A stretch of DNA of 64,000 nucleotides from Microbacterium memoriense (GCF_025398275.1 NZ_JAODOR010000011.1:62001-126000), one strand, 5' to 3'. Positions 47,042 to 56,131 are shown, counted from the stretch's first letter. Made by a program: numbers and translations. The notes: generated from the sequence alone by a model not told the origin.

Positions 47042-48451
47042 CTAGTAGACAAAACCTCCCCAGCCGTAGCTTGCACCGCCGCCGACGGGATCAATCTCAC
47101 GCTCGGCCAGTGCCAGTACGCTCCAGACGTTGCCTTCGGTATCGGTGAACTCGTACGCGGGCGCGAGGAACCGCTCATCGTCGATGCTCGTCATCTGCGC
47201 AAGTCCCAGACGAGCCGAGACGATCTCGAACTCCGTGATGCCCCAGGGGACGAGCGCGCCCGCAGCGGGGACAGCCGGTGGCTCGGTCGCTGGATCGTCG
47301 AACTGTTCGTAGTCGACCTCTGACGCCATCGTCGAGGCGTAGGCGGGCGCGAAGACGGGGTCGTTGAGGCGCGCTGCCGCCTCGGCAGGGCTGACGATGT
47401 CGTAGTTTCCCAACGAGACAATCGTCGCGGTCGGCCCATAGCCGTACAAGAACCCCTTGGCCGACACGGTGATCGTGGAGGTGACGACCGTGGCGTTTTC
47501 GGCAACGACGCGAGCCGCAGAAGCGGAGATCGTGCGCCCCTGCTCCTCCGGCGTAACCGTGACCTGAGTCTGCAACTCGTCGACACCGGTTGCCGACAAG
47601 AACAGGCTGAGGGCATCACGGGCTTGCTGCTCCGTCGGCATCGGCGTGTCCGCAAGGCACTGCTTCGTTTCTGCGTCGAACGCCTTCCAGTCATCTTCCG
47701 TCATGTCGGTGCCGGTGTCGACGCCGTATTTGGGCCCGATCGCTGCCCAGCATTCGGAGTGCGGGTCGGCGATGCCGCCGGAGAAGTTCACATCCCCGGC
47801 TCCCGTCGGTGAGAGCCACAGTCTTGGGCCGTTGCCCTGTCGATCCCCGACGATCCAGCCTTGTTCGGGCTGGTCCTGATGGGCGGTTCCGTCGAGGCCG
47901 AGCGCAGCCGCTATCCGTTCTGCATCGGGCGCAGAGTATTGCGCTCGTCCGTCGAGCGCGTAGACGGCGGACATGGACGGCGTCTGATCGAACGGGGGCA
48001 CGATAAAGCGTCGACCGTTGGAGTAGTGCCATGGAGAGACGGCCGCGTCGGCCGTCGCTGAGTTTGCCGTGGCTTCCTGCCCACCTAGCAAACCGGCGTC
48101 ACCCGCACCACTCCGGCCGGCTCCGCCGAGGCTGACTGGCGGCGCGGGTTCCTCTGCGCTGCCCACGGCAACGGTGATCGGCGTGCCGGAGGGCGTTGCC
48201 GTCGCCGCAGCGGACGGCGCGGCGTCACCGCGCGATCCGGCAAGGTATCCGCCGCCGAGACCGACGACGAGAGCGGCTGCAGCTGCGGCGGGGGCAAGCC
48301 ACCGTGAGCGACCGGCATGCACCGAAGAACGCGCCGCATTATCGGGGATGCCGGTCACGTGGCTACGCAGATGCGCGGGTGCCTCGGTTCCCGCCGCCGG
48401 GTCGAGCGAGCGCATCGCGGATAGAGAAGTGTCCTCGTCGTGCGGGTCCAT
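47042..48451 (-). CDS. single-span membrane protein, probable anti-sigma factor
   Basis: 469 aa. A cytoplasmic N-terminus of about 50 residues, one membrane segment (about 50-71), a Ala/Thr/Pro-rich linker, and a large extracytoplasmic domain of about 330 residues with several Trp and Cys (e.g. DPHSECWAAIG; AETKQCLADTPMP). It lies 38 bp downstream of an ECF sigma gene on the same strand, the usual place for an anti-sigma. No zinc-finger HxxxCxxC motif is seen, so that role is by context. The external domain is not recognised. Confidence 0.65.
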   Translation of the reverse strand: MDPHDEDTSLSAMRSLDPAAGTEAPAHLRSHVTGIPDNAARSSVHAGRSRWLAPAAAAAALVVGLGGGYLAGSRGDAAPSAAATATPSGTPITVAVGSAEEPAPPVSLGGAGRSGAGDAGLLGGQEATANSATADAAVSPWHYSNGRRFIVPPFDQTPSMSAVYALDGRAQYSAPDAERIAAALGLDGTAHQDQPEQGWIVGDRQGNGPRLWLSPTGAGDVNFSGGIADPHSECWAAIGPKYGVDTGTDMTEDDWKAFDAETKQCLADTPMPTEQQARDALSLFLSATGVDELQTQVTVTPEEQGRTISASAARVVAENATVVTSTITVSAKGFLYGYGPTATIVSLGNYDIVSPAEAAARLNDPVFAPAYASTMASEVDYEQFDDPATEPPAVPAAGALVPWGITEFEIVSARLGLAQMTSIDDERFLAPAYEFTDTEGNVWSVLALAEREIDPVGGGASYGWGGFVY

Positions 48452-48489
48452 CAGTCGCTCCGTCCGGAAGGGGGTCTTCTGGGTATGTG

Positions 48490-49008
48490 TCAGAGGAGCC
48501 GAGCATCTTGCACGACCACCCCGGTGCGGTCTTCGTCCTGGCTCCTCCAGACGCTCCGCAGTCGCGCGCGAGCACGGGAGAGGGCGGCCTGGGCGCCCGA
48601 TCGAGACACACCCAGAGCCTCAGCGAGTTCGTTGCCGTCCAAGCCCTCCCAGGCGTGGAGCATCAGAATCTCCCGGTCCCGACTTTTCAGGAGGGCGAGC
48701 GCGCGGGAGAGTTCGTCGCTACGTGCCGTCTGTTCGGCGTGATCGGGGCTCGACAGCGGAGGCAACGCGTGGACAGGCGCGACGATTGCGCGGCGGCGGT
48801 GGTTGGAAAGGACGAACCCCGCGGTCTTGTAGAGCCACGGCAACTCTGCGCCGCGTGGGACGTCCACGCGGCGCCGCCAAGCGGTGGTGAACACGTCCGA
48901 TGCCAGGTCCTCAGCGTCCTGTCGAGACGTGCGGCGCACGAAATACCGGTAGATCGCGTCGGCGTGGCAGGCGACCTCCGCGATGTACCACGCGTGATCG
49001 TCGCTCAT
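48490..49008 (-). CDS. ECF RNA polymerase sigma factor
   Basis: 172 aa. ATG 49008 begins SDDHAWYIAEVACH; region 2 is HADAIYRYFVRRT and DAEDLASDVFTTAWRR; region 4 is LKSRDREILMLHAWEGLDGNELAEALGVS. A sigma-70 region 2 plus region 4 protein with no extra domain. GGAGAT lies about 3-8 nt before the start. It likely directs transcription of its own operon with the downstream membrane protein. Confidence 0.9.
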   Translation of the reverse strand: MSDDHAWYIAEVACHADAIYRYFVRRTSRQDAEDLASDVFTTAWRRRVDVPRGAELPWLYKTAGFVLSNHRRRAIVAPVHALPPLSSPDHAEQTARSDELSRALALLKSRDREILMLHAWEGLDGNELAEALGVSRSGAQAALSRARARLRSVWRSQDEDRTGVVVQDARLL

Positions 49009-49131
49009 GGATCTCCGTCCGCATAACCGTTCCTCACGGTGTTTATGTCGGTGTGGTCGTGATTCTTGCAGGTGTCTGATCTTCGCGGTCGACGACGTCT
49101 GGTCGAGGCCGGGGCGCCGGTGTCCGCCGAG

Positions 49132-49137
49132 TAGACT
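49132..49137 (+). promoter_or_regulatory. -10-like box TAGACT (leaderless)
   Basis: TAGACT ends 7 nt before ATG 49145 of the DUF3817 gene. Confidence 0.4.
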
Positions 49138-49144
49138 GGACCTC

Positions 49145-49651
49145 ATGCCTCAGCCCAAACTCGCCACCTTTCCGGCGATCCGCGGGGCGCTGAAGTTCTA
49201 CCAGATCGCCTCGGTCATCACCGGTGTCGGGCTCTTGCTTCTGCTCGCCGAGATGATCCTGAAGTACACGCCTCTGCACGTCGAGGTGTTCACCGGCGGC
49301 TCGGGCGGGTTGCTGTGGCTGGCGCCGGTCATCGTCGGCGCCGATTGCCAATGGTTCTCGCTCTTCCTCCCCGGTGGAAGCGGATGTGAACTGACGTCGG
49401 CCGGCGACGGGTTCAACCTGTCGCTCGGCATCCTCGTCGCGCACGGCTGGTTCTACGTGGTGTACCTGTTCGCCTGCTTCCGGATCTGGAGCCTGATGCG
49501 CTGGCGCTTCCCGCGCTTCATCATGCTCGCCCTCGGCGGCATCGTCCCGCTCCTGTCGTTCTTCATGGAGGCCCGCGTCGCCCGCGAGGTCAAGACCTAC
49601 CTCGCCGAGCGCGAGGCGGCATCCGCTCTCATCACGGAAGGCACCCGGTGA
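49145..49651 (+). CDS. DUF3817-family membrane protein
   Basis: 168 aa with three to four membrane segments ([58 protein letters not shown]). [10 protein letters not shown] and the C-terminal EARVAREV are typical of DUF3817. Unknown function. Contains a two-cysteine insert (GADCQWF, GSGCELT) outside the membrane. The stop overlaps guaA (GTGA at 49648-49651). Confidence 0.83.
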   Translation: MPQPKLATFPAIRGALKFYQIASVITGVGLLLLLAEMILKYTPLHVEVFTGGSGGLLWLAPVIVGADCQWFSLFLPGGSGCELTSAGDGFNLSLGILVAHGWFYVVYLFACFRIWSLMRWRFPRFIMLALGGIVPLLSFFMEARVAREVKTYLAEREAASALITEGTR

Positions 49652-51231
49652 CCACCGAGACTCAGACCGACCAGCGACCTGTCCTGGTCGTCGACTTCGG
49701 CGCACAATACGCGCAGCTCATCGCGCGACGCGTGCGCGAAGCCGGCGTCTACAGCGAGATCGTGCCCCACACCGTCACGGCCGACGAGGTCGCCGCGCGC
49801 AACCCGCTCGCGCTTGTCCTCTCCGGCGGCCCCTCCTCGGTGTACGAGCCGGAAGCGCCCACGTTGGATGCCGGCGTGCTGGAGCTCGGCATCCCGACTC
49901 TCGGCATCTGCTACGGCTTCCAGGTGATGGCCCGTCAGCTCGGCGGCGTCGTGGCCAACACGGGACTCCGCGAGTACGGAGCGACGGATGCCGTGCTCGA
50001 AGGCGACGGCGGTGTGCTGCTCGGCGGCCAGCCCGAAACCCAGAACGTGTGGATGAGTCACGGTGACCAGGTGTCTGAGGCGCCCGCCGGCTTCGACGTG
50101 CTGGCTTCGACGGCGGCGACCCCGGTCGCGGCCTTCGGCAACGCCGAGAAGTGCTTCTACGGCGTGCAGTGGCACCCCGAGGTGAAGCACTCCGACTACG
50201 GCCAGGACGTCATCGTCAACTTCCTGCACAAGGCGGCCGGCCTCGCCGCCGACTGGAACAGCGGCAACGTCATCGCCGAGCAGGTCGCCCGCATCCAGGA
50301 GCAGATCGGAACCGGACGCGTCATCTGCGGCCTCTCCGGCGGCGTCGACTCCGCGGTCGCCGCGGCGCTCGTGCACAAGGCCGTCGGCGACCAGCTGGTC
50401 TGCATCTTCGTCGACCACGGGCTGCTCCGGAAGGACGAGCGCGAGCAGGTCGAGCAGGACTACGTGGCCTCGACCGGCGTGCGCCTGGTCACCGTCGACG
50501 CGCGTGAGCAGTTCCTCAGTGCGCTCGCCGGTGTCAGCGATCCCGAGCAGAAGCGCAAGATCATCGGGCGGGAGTTCATCCGTTCCTTCGAGGCGGCCGA
50601 GAAAGCGCTCGTGGCGGAGGCCGCGGCCGACGGTGAGCCGATCCGCTTCCTCGTGCAGGGGACCCTCTACCCCGACGTCGTCGAGTCTGGTGGGGGGACC
50701 GGCACCGCGAACATCAAGAGCCACCACAACGTGGGCGGCCTGCCCGAAGACCTGCAGTTCGAGCTCGTCGAGCCGCTGCGGACGCTCTTCAAGGACGAGG
50801 TGCGCGCAATCGGTCGCGAACTCGGACTGCCCGAGGTGATCGTCGGCCGGCAGCCGTTTCCGGGGCCCGGTCTCGGCATCCGCATCGTCGGTGAGGTTAC
50901 CGCTGACCGTCTCGAGATTCTGCGTGATGCCGACGCCATCGCCCGCGCCGAGCTGACGGCTGCCGGCCTGGACAGCGAGATCTGGCAGTGCCCGGTCGTG
51001 CTGCTCGCCGAAGTCCGCTCGGTCGGCGTTCAGGGCGACGGCCGCACGTACGGCCACCCGATCGTGCTGCGCCCGGTGTCGTCGGAAGACGCCATGACGG
51101 CCGACTGGACGCGCCTGCCCTACGACGTGCTGGCGCGCATCTCGAACCGCATCACGAACGAGGTGCGCGACGTCAACCGGGTCGTCCTCGACGTGACGAG
51201 CAAGCCCCCGGGGACCATCGAGTGGGAGTGA
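49648..51231 (+). CDS. guaA: GMP synthase (glutamine-hydrolysing)
   Basis: 527 aa. N-terminal class I glutamine amidotransferase with Cys88 (GICYGFQVM) and [12 protein letters not shown] pyrophosphatase P-loop SGGVDS at 230-235; C-terminal dimerisation domain ending [13 protein letters not shown]. Converts XMP to GMP, following guaB. GTG start by overlap with the DUF3817 gene. Confidence 0.97.
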   Translation: MTTETQTDQRPVLVVDFGAQYAQLIARRVREAGVYSEIVPHTVTADEVAARNPLALVLSGGPSSVYEPEAPTLDAGVLELGIPTLGICYGFQVMARQLGGVVANTGLREYGATDAVLEGDGGVLLGGQPETQNVWMSHGDQVSEAPAGFDVLASTAATPVAAFGNAEKCFYGVQWHPEVKHSDYGQDVIVNFLHKAAGLAADWNSGNVIAEQVARIQEQIGTGRVICGLSGGVDSAVAAALVHKAVGDQLVCIFVDHGLLRKDEREQVEQDYVASTGVRLVTVDAREQFLSALAGVSDPEQKRKIIGREFIRSFEAAEKALVAEAAADGEPIRFLVQGTLYPDVVESGGGTGTANIKSHHNVGGLPEDLQFELVEPLRTLFKDEVRAIGRELGLPEVIVGRQPFPGPGLGIRIVGEVTADRLEILRDADAIARAELTAAGLDSEIWQCPVVLLAEVRSVGVQGDGRTYGHPIVLRPVSSEDAMTADWTRLPYDVLARISNRITNEVRDVNRVVLDVTSKPPGTIEWE

Positions 51232-51237
51232 TGTGAC

Positions 51238-51279
51238 CGGATGCCGGGGCCTGATCTGAGGATCGGGCCCCGGCATCCG
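51238..51279 (+). terminator. guaA intrinsic terminator
   Basis: 19-bp stem (51238-51256 with 51261-51279) with one G-T wobble and a TGAG loop, followed by TCGTTTCC. It starts 7 bp after the guaA stop. Confidence 0.88.
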
Positions 51280-51305
51280 TCGTTTCCGGCTTTGCTGGGT
51301 GCTTC

Positions 51306-51386
51306 GCACGATCGCCGCCGAATGTCGCCTTCTCCGCAGGTGGAGGGGCGGTTGGGTGCGGAGATGTCGACATTCTGCGGAGATGG
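51306..51386. repeat. palindromic intergenic repeat, copy D
   Basis: GCACGATCGCCGCCGAATGT (51306-) faces CGACATTCTGCGGAGATGG (51368-51386); interior CTCCGCAGGTGGA resembles copy B. It lies between two terminators in the guaA/Bax-inhibitor gap. Confidence 0.75.
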
Positions 51387-51414
51387 AGACGGCAGATGGA
51401 TGCCGGGGGCAACG

Positions 51415-51449
51415 CGAAGGCCCGCCCGGCGGGGCCGGACGGGCCTTCG
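51415..51449 (-). terminator. terminator of the Bax-inhibitor gene
   Basis: CGAAGGCCCG-C-CCGGC pairs with GCCGG-A-CGGGCCTTCG (one mismatch), loop GGG, 13 bp past the - strand stop. Confidence 0.8.
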
Positions 51450-51462
51450 AAGCGGAGAACGC

Positions 51463-52374
51463 TTAGTTGTTGCCGCGGATGATCGCGATCATGCGCAGGA
51501 GCTCGATGTAGAGCCAGACGACCGTGACCATGATGCCGAAGGCGCCGAGCCAGCCGTACTGGCGGGGGGCGGCGTTGCGCACACCCTGCTGGATCGAGTC
51601 GAAGTCGAGCACGAGCGAGTAGGCGGCCATGATGACGACGAACACGCCGATGATGACGCCCCACGGGATGCCGAGGATGAAGCTGGGCTGGCTGGAGATG
51701 CCGAACGGGCCGGCGCTGTCCGGACCGAACGCGCCGAACATCATCATGACGACGTTGACGAGCGAGAACACCAGGTATCCGACCATCGCGATCATGAAGA
51801 CCTTGGTGGCCTTCTTCGACGCGCGCACCTTTCCGCTGGCGAAGAGGGCGAGCGTGACGCCGACGACCGAGAGGGTCGCGATCGTCGCCTGCAGCACGAT
51901 GCCGGGCCAGATGTACTCGAAGTAGGCCGAGATGCCACCGATGAAGAGACCCTCGAACGCGGCGTAGCCGAAGATCAGCGCCGGGCGGATCTTCTTGCGT
52001 GACGTGAAGATCACGACCATCGACAGCACGAAGCCACCGAGCATGCCGATGATCCACGGCGCGATCGAGACGGCCCCCGGGGTTTCGGGCGTGACGCCGG
52101 CCATCGTCCAGATCCAGCCGACGACGGCGGTGACGAGAAGAATGGCGAACAGGGCGAGCGTCTTGATGACGGTGTCCTCGACCGTCATGCGACCGGTCTG
52201 CACGGAGCCGGCGGCGGGAGACGCGTACGCGCCCTCCATCTGGGCCTGCGCGGCGATGTCGACGGCTTGTCCGGACGCGGTGCCGAACTGGGTCTGGGCA
52301 GCCGGCGGGGTCAGCCCGGGCCGCTGTTCCTGGAACGCGGGGTTGCTGAATGCGGGGTTGCTGCTCGAGGCCAT
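51463..52374 (-). CDS. Bax inhibitor-1/YccA-family membrane protein
   Basis: 303 aa. ATG 52374 starts a soluble N-terminal stretch of about 80 residues with a repeated SNPAFSNPAF, then seven membrane segments, with FIGGISAYFEYIWPGIVLQATIATLS and the C-terminal ELLRMIAIIRGNN. The BI-1 domain in this bacterial group is of unknown function (YetJ-like calcium leak channels are relatives). A 2.2-kb in-frame ORF continues antisense to the next gene and is spurious. Confidence 0.9.
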   Translation of the reverse strand: MASSSNPAFSNPAFQEQRPGLTPPAAQTQFGTASGQAVDIAAQAQMEGAYASPAAGSVQTGRMTVEDTVIKTLALFAILLVTAVVGWIWTMAGVTPETPGAVSIAPWIIGMLGGFVLSMVVIFTSRKKIRPALIFGYAAFEGLFIGGISAYFEYIWPGIVLQATIATLSVVGVTLALFASGKVRASKKATKVFMIAMVGYLVFSLVNVVMMMFGAFGPDSAGPFGISSQPSFILGIPWGVIIGVFVVIMAAYSLVLDFDSIQQGVRNAAPRQYGWLGAFGIMVTVVWLYIELLRMIAIIRGNN

Positions 52375-52506
52375 GGTGGTCTCTCTCCAATGCGAAGGGT
52401 GCCGTAGTGAAATCCTGCGGACTCCCAGCGTATCCGAACCCCGTTCGGTGGAGCAGATCTCGCCCTGTGAGGGCGCTATGAACGTCAGGCGGTCCTCGCC
52501 GCTGAC

Positions 52507-52512
52507 TACCCT
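52507..52512 (+). promoter_or_regulatory. -10-like box TACCCT (leaderless)
   Basis: TACCCT ends 6 nt before ATG 52519 of the phosphodiesterase gene. Confidence 0.35.
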
Positions 52513-52518
52513 GGAGTC

Positions 52519-53538
52519 ATGCCGCGTCGTCGTCCTCTCGTGATCGGGCACCGGGGTGCACCGGGGTATCGGCCAGAGCATTCGCGGTCCTCGTACGACC
52601 TCGCCCTCGCCCTGGGCGTGGATGCCGTCGAACCCGACATCGTCGTCTCCCGCGACGGAGTGCTCGTGGTCCGGCACGACACCGAGATCGGGTCGACCAC
52701 GGATGTCGCCGATCATCCGGAGTTCGCCGATCGCCGGACGACCAAGACCGTCGACGGCGCGGAGCTCAGCGGCTGGTTCGTCGAGGACTTCACGTGGGAC
52801 GAGCTCGCCACGCTCCGTTGCCGCGAGCGCCTGCCGCGGTTGCGGCCCGGCAGCGCGAGTTTCGACGGAGAGCAGCAGATCCTGCGCCTGCGTGATGTGC
52901 TCGACCTCGTCGCCCAGGCGGGGCTCGAGCAGGGTCGCGAGATCGGCGTGGTCCTGGAGATCAAGCACGCCACGTTCCTCACGGGCCTCGGCTTCGACTA
53001 CGCAGCTCTGATCGCCGCCGAGCTGCGCGCCGCCGGATGGGATGGCGGCCGCTGGCCGCTGACGATCGAGTCGTTCGAGTCGGGCATTCTGAGGCAGCTC
53101 CGCGATTTCGGCGTGCGTGCGACCTACATCTACCTGCTCGAGGCCGCCGGGCAGCCCGCCGACCTTGTCGCAGTTCACGGTGCGTCGGCGCCGACCTACC
53201 GATCGGTCATGACGCCGGAGGGGCTCGACGGCCTCGTGGGTCGAGTCGATGGGATCAGCCTCGACAAGAGGAGCATCCTGGCGCCGGACCGCCTCGGTCG
53301 TGTGGGTGAACCGGCATCCGTCGTCGCCGATGCGCACGCGCGAGGCCTTCGTGTCTTCACGTGGACCTGCCGGCCCGAGAACACCTTCCTGGTGGCGCAG
53401 TTCCGTCGCGGTCGCGACAAGGCTGCGTTCGGCGACTATGAGGCGGAGTGGCAGTTCCTGGTCGACGCGGGCGTCGACGGATTCTTCGTCGACCACGCGG
53501 ATCTGGGTGTCGCGTTCTTCCACGGCGCCCGCGACTGA
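52519..53538 (+). CDS. glycerophosphodiester phosphodiesterase
   Basis: 339 aa TIM-barrel. His11/Arg12 in VIGHRGAPGYRPEHS, the metal ligands in VEPDIVVSRDG and HDTEIGSTTD. Hydrolyses deacylated phospholipids to glycerol-3-phosphate and an alcohol. About 80 residues longer than minimal GDPDs, as in the GlpQ-type. No signal peptide is seen, so cytoplasmic. Confidence 0.9.
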   Translation: MPRRRPLVIGHRGAPGYRPEHSRSSYDLALALGVDAVEPDIVVSRDGVLVVRHDTEIGSTTDVADHPEFADRRTTKTVDGAELSGWFVEDFTWDELATLRCRERLPRLRPGSASFDGEQQILRLRDVLDLVAQAGLEQGREIGVVLEIKHATFLTGLGFDYAALIAAELRAAGWDGGRWPLTIESFESGILRQLRDFGVRATYIYLLEAAGQPADLVAVHGASAPTYRSVMTPEGLDGLVGRVDGISLDKRSILAPDRLGRVGEPASVVADAHARGLRVFTWTCRPENTFLVAQFRRGRDKAAFGDYEAEWQFLVDAGVDGFFVDHADLGVAFFHGARD

Positions 53539-53580
53539 CAGTTCACCGAGTCGTCCCTGGGTCCGGGCGCCCGGCACCCG

Positions 53581-53586
53581 TAGGGT
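53581..53586 (+). promoter_or_regulatory. -10-like box TAGGGT (leaderless)
   Basis: TAGGGT ends 6 nt before ATG 53593 of the ABC ATPase gene. Confidence 0.35.
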
Positions 53587-53592
53587 GAAGGC

Positions 53593-54525
53593 ATGACAGA
53601 GAGCGGCATCGTCGCCCGCGGCGTGCGCCGCTCGTTCGGACACGTCCACGCCGTCCGCAATGTGACCCTCGACGCGCGGGAGGGCGCGGTGACGGGTCTC
53701 GTCGGGCCCAACGGCTCGGGGAAGACGACGCTGCTTCTCATGCTCGCCTCCCTCCTCGCGCCCGACGCGGGCGAGTTGCGGATCGGCGGCGTCGACCCGG
53801 TGGCCGATCCCGCCGCCGCACGTGCGCTGCTCGGGTGGATGCCGGATGCGCTCGGCGCGTGGGGATCACTGACGGTGCGCGAGACGCTCGTCACGACCGG
53901 ACGCCTGTACGACCTCGATCGCGATCAGGCGACGGCCGGTGCCGCGCGCCTGATCGACGAGGTGGGTCTCCTCGATCTCGCCGACGCCCCCGCCCGCGTG
54001 CTGTCGCGAGGACAGAAGCAGCGGCTGGGGCTTGCCCGCGCACTCGTGCACAACCCCCGCGTGTTGCTGTTGGACGAGCCGGCCTCAGGTCTCGACCCGC
54101 AGGCCCGCATCGAACTGCGCACGCTCTTGCGCCGACTGGCCGCCGAAGGCCGGACGATCCTCATTTCCAGCCACATCCTCTCCGAGCTCGAAGAGGTCAT
54201 CGACGACGCCGTCTTCCTCGTGCAGGGCGAGACCGTCAGCGCCGACCGCGTTGCCGCGGCCGCGGGGCGCCAACGCACCTGGCGCATCCGCATCGCCGAT
54301 CTCGACGCGCGCGCCGCCGTCGTGCCCGTGGCGCAGGCCCTCGGACTCGACGCCGCGCTGATCCCGATCGACCGGCGCGATCTGCTCGTCGCGTTCGATT
54401 CGGATGCCGTTGCCGCGGGCGGGCTGGCCGCCCTCGTGCACGCGGGACTCCCGGTTGCGGAGTTCTCCGCCGCGACCGGCTTGCTCGAACACACCTTCCT
54501 CGACCTCGAAGGAGGGACGCGATGA
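53593..54525 (+). CDS. ABC transporter ATP-binding protein
   Basis: 310 aa. Walker A GPNGSGKTT, signature LSRGQKQRLGLARALVH, Walker B VLLLDEPASGLD, H-loop ILISSHILSELEEV. Standard for CcmA-type exporters of the ABC-2 family. The C-terminal about 90 residues form a small accessory domain. The stop overlaps the permease start (ATGA at 54522). Confidence 0.92.
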   Translation: MTESGIVARGVRRSFGHVHAVRNVTLDAREGAVTGLVGPNGSGKTTLLLMLASLLAPDAGELRIGGVDPVADPAAARALLGWMPDALGAWGSLTVRETLVTTGRLYDLDRDQATAGAARLIDEVGLLDLADAPARVLSRGQKQRLGLARALVHNPRVLLLDEPASGLDPQARIELRTLLRRLAAEGRTILISSHILSELEEVIDDAVFLVQGETVSADRVAAAAGRQRTWRIRIADLDARAAVVPVAQALGLDAALIPIDRRDLLVAFDSDAVAAGGLAALVHAGLPVAEFSAATGLLEHTFLDLEGGTR

Positions 54526-55616
54526 GCTTCTCGCGCCTCTGGACGATCGCCCGACTCGAGCTCACGCAGCGCGTGCGCACGGTCGCCTGGTACGTGCTGT
54601 TGGGGATCTTCGCCCTGCTGCTCCTCGGCGTGACGGCGCTCGCGTTCCTCTCCTACGGCGGGTGGGGTGCGGGCGGCCCGGGTGTGTACTCGATCGTCGT
54701 CTACATCACCCTGCTGCTCGTGGTGCTCGTCTCGCCGACCCTCTCGGGCAACTCGATCAACGGCGACCGCGATGCCGCGACCCTCGCGCCCGTCCAGGTC
54801 ACTCTCGCCACGACCGGCGAGATCCTGTTCGGCAAGTTCGTCGCCGCCTGGATCACGGGTCTCGCCTTCACGGCCGTGGCGGCGCCGTTCCTGATCGTCG
54901 CCACGTTCGCCGGTGACGTCGATCCGCTCGCGGTCATCATCTCGCTCGTCGTGCTCATCGTCGAAACCGGGGTGATCTCGGCGATCGGCGTCGCGCTGTC
55001 CGGGATCCTCGCCCGTCCCCTGTTCTCGGTGGCGGCGACGTACCTCGTCGTGATGGCGCTGGTCGCGGGATCCGTCATCGGGTTCGGTCTGATCGGCGCC
55101 GCGATTTCGACGGAGTACACCACGAGCTACCGGTCCGCGGAGTACGATCCCGACACCGGAAACCCGGTCTGCCGCGATGGGTCGGAGGACTGCTGGGGCG
55201 ACCCGGACCAGATGGTGTGCGGCGAGTGGCAGGAGAGTACGTCGCGCATGCCGCGCTACGACTACGTCTGGTGGATGCTCGCTGCCAACCCCTTCGTCAT
55301 CCTCGCCGACGCCGTGCCGACCCGCTTCGACACCCACGGCTACCCGGTCGACATGTTCGGGTGGCTGAAGTACAGCGTGCGCTCCGCCCAGATCCCGATG
55401 TCGGAACAGTCCGGCTGGGACGAGTGCGATCCCGACTACTACACCGACGGCAACTACACTGGGCCGGACTACGAGGAGACGATCGCGAACACCGTGCCGA
55501 GCTGGTTCGTGGGCCTCGGCGTGCAGGTGCTGCTGGCCGGGGGACTCCTCTGGTGGGCATGGGCGCGCACCCGCACCCCGGCGCGCACGTTGCCGCCCGG
55601 AACCCGGATCGCCTGA
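54522..55616 (+). CDS. ABC-2-type transporter permease
   Basis: 364 aa. Five to six membrane segments (WYVLLGIFALLLLGVTAL; YSIVVYITLLLVVLVSPTL), then a long external loop of about 130 residues (about 190-325) rich in Asp/Tyr and with several Cys (NPVCRDGSEDCWGDPDQMVCG), then a last segment. It forms an exporter with the preceding ATPase. The substrate is unknown and the loop is distinctive. Confidence 0.85.
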   Translation: MSFSRLWTIARLELTQRVRTVAWYVLLGIFALLLLGVTALAFLSYGGWGAGGPGVYSIVVYITLLLVVLVSPTLSGNSINGDRDAATLAPVQVTLATTGEILFGKFVAAWITGLAFTAVAAPFLIVATFAGDVDPLAVIISLVVLIVETGVISAIGVALSGILARPLFSVAATYLVVMALVAGSVIGFGLIGAAISTEYTTSYRSAEYDPDTGNPVCRDGSEDCWGDPDQMVCGEWQESTSRMPRYDYVWWMLAANPFVILADAVPTRFDTHGYPVDMFGWLKYSVRSAQIPMSEQSGWDECDPDYYTDGNYTGPDYEETIANTVPSWFVGLGVQVLLAGGLLWWAWARTRTPARTLPPGTRIA

Positions 55617-55617
55617 C

Positions 55618-55950
55618 GTGGGCACGGACAACCAGACGCCGGTCTTCCAGCGCAACGCGCTCGCCCCCGGCATCCTCGCGGCGATCGTGCTGTTCCTCGC
55701 GCCCGTGCTGTTCACGCTCGATTGGGACACGTTCGTCCGGTACGCGGTGTCGATCCTCGCGCTGATCGTCGCGTGGTTCGCGGGTCAGGCGAAGCAGTGG
55801 TGGTGGATTCCGTTGTTCGGGGCCATCGCCGTCGTCTGGAACCCCGTCTTCCCGCTGTCGCTCGACGAAGCACTGTGGAACGGCATCCAACCGGCGGCCG
55901 CCGTGTTCTTTCTCGTGGCGGGGGCATTCATCAAGAGCCCTCGCTCCTGA
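55618..55950 (+). CDS. small membrane protein (DUF6804-like)
   Basis: 110 aa; GTG start one base after the permease stop. Four membrane segments (PGILAAIVLFLAPVLFTLDW; YAVSILALIVAWFAG; WIPLFGAIAVVWNPVFPLS; AAAVFFLVAGAFI). The WNPVFPL segment recalls DUF6804-type proteins. Probably co-transcribed with the exporter pair; unknown function. Confidence 0.7.
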   Translation: MGTDNQTPVFQRNALAPGILAAIVLFLAPVLFTLDWDTFVRYAVSILALIVAWFAGQAKQWWWIPLFGAIAVVWNPVFPLSLDEALWNGIQPAAAVFFLVAGAFIKSPRS

Positions 55951-56052
55951 TCCGTCAGCCCTCATCGCGTCGGCGAGTTTGTCGGACAGCGCGCCGATCG
56001 TCGCCGCTTCGGGCGGATAGTCGTGTGCAAGCGGGGCCCATATCTCAGAAAG

Positions 56053-56128
56053 TGGACGCGACGGCGGGAGTCGAACCCGCAGCGCGACCGGGTATGAACC
56101 GGTGCCCGGGACCACCCGGATCGCCGCG
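56053..56128 (-). tRNA. tRNA-Met (CAU)-like gene with non-canonical D arm
   Basis: Read on the - strand: acceptor CGCGGCG pairs with CGTCGCG (one G-U), discriminator T and encoded CCA; anticodon arm ACCGG-TTCATAC-CCGGT (anticodon CAU, standard U33 and A37); T arm GCGGG-TTCGACT-CCCGC, fully canonical. The D arm (CCGG-GTGGTC-CCGG) has a short loop, position 8 is A instead of U, and the variable region has six bases. 76 nt with CCA. Could be a real divergent tRNA-Met/Ile2 or a decaying copy. Confidence 0.62.
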
Positions 56129-56131
56129 ATG

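Noticed and set aside
39615..51386. CRISPR array built from the palindromic repeats
   Set aside because: Copies are far apart, unevenly spaced, diverged and without spacer-like units or cas genes.
51463..53649. 728-aa open frame covering the Bax-inhibitor gene and the antisense of the phosphodiesterase
   Set aside because: Only the part from 52374 has a real domain; the rest is the shadow of the + strand phosphodiesterase gene.
56053..56128. tRNA 3' end as an attachment site of an integrated element
   Set aside because: No integrase, no direct repeat of the tRNA 3' end elsewhere in the window was noticed, and the flanking genes look chromosomal.
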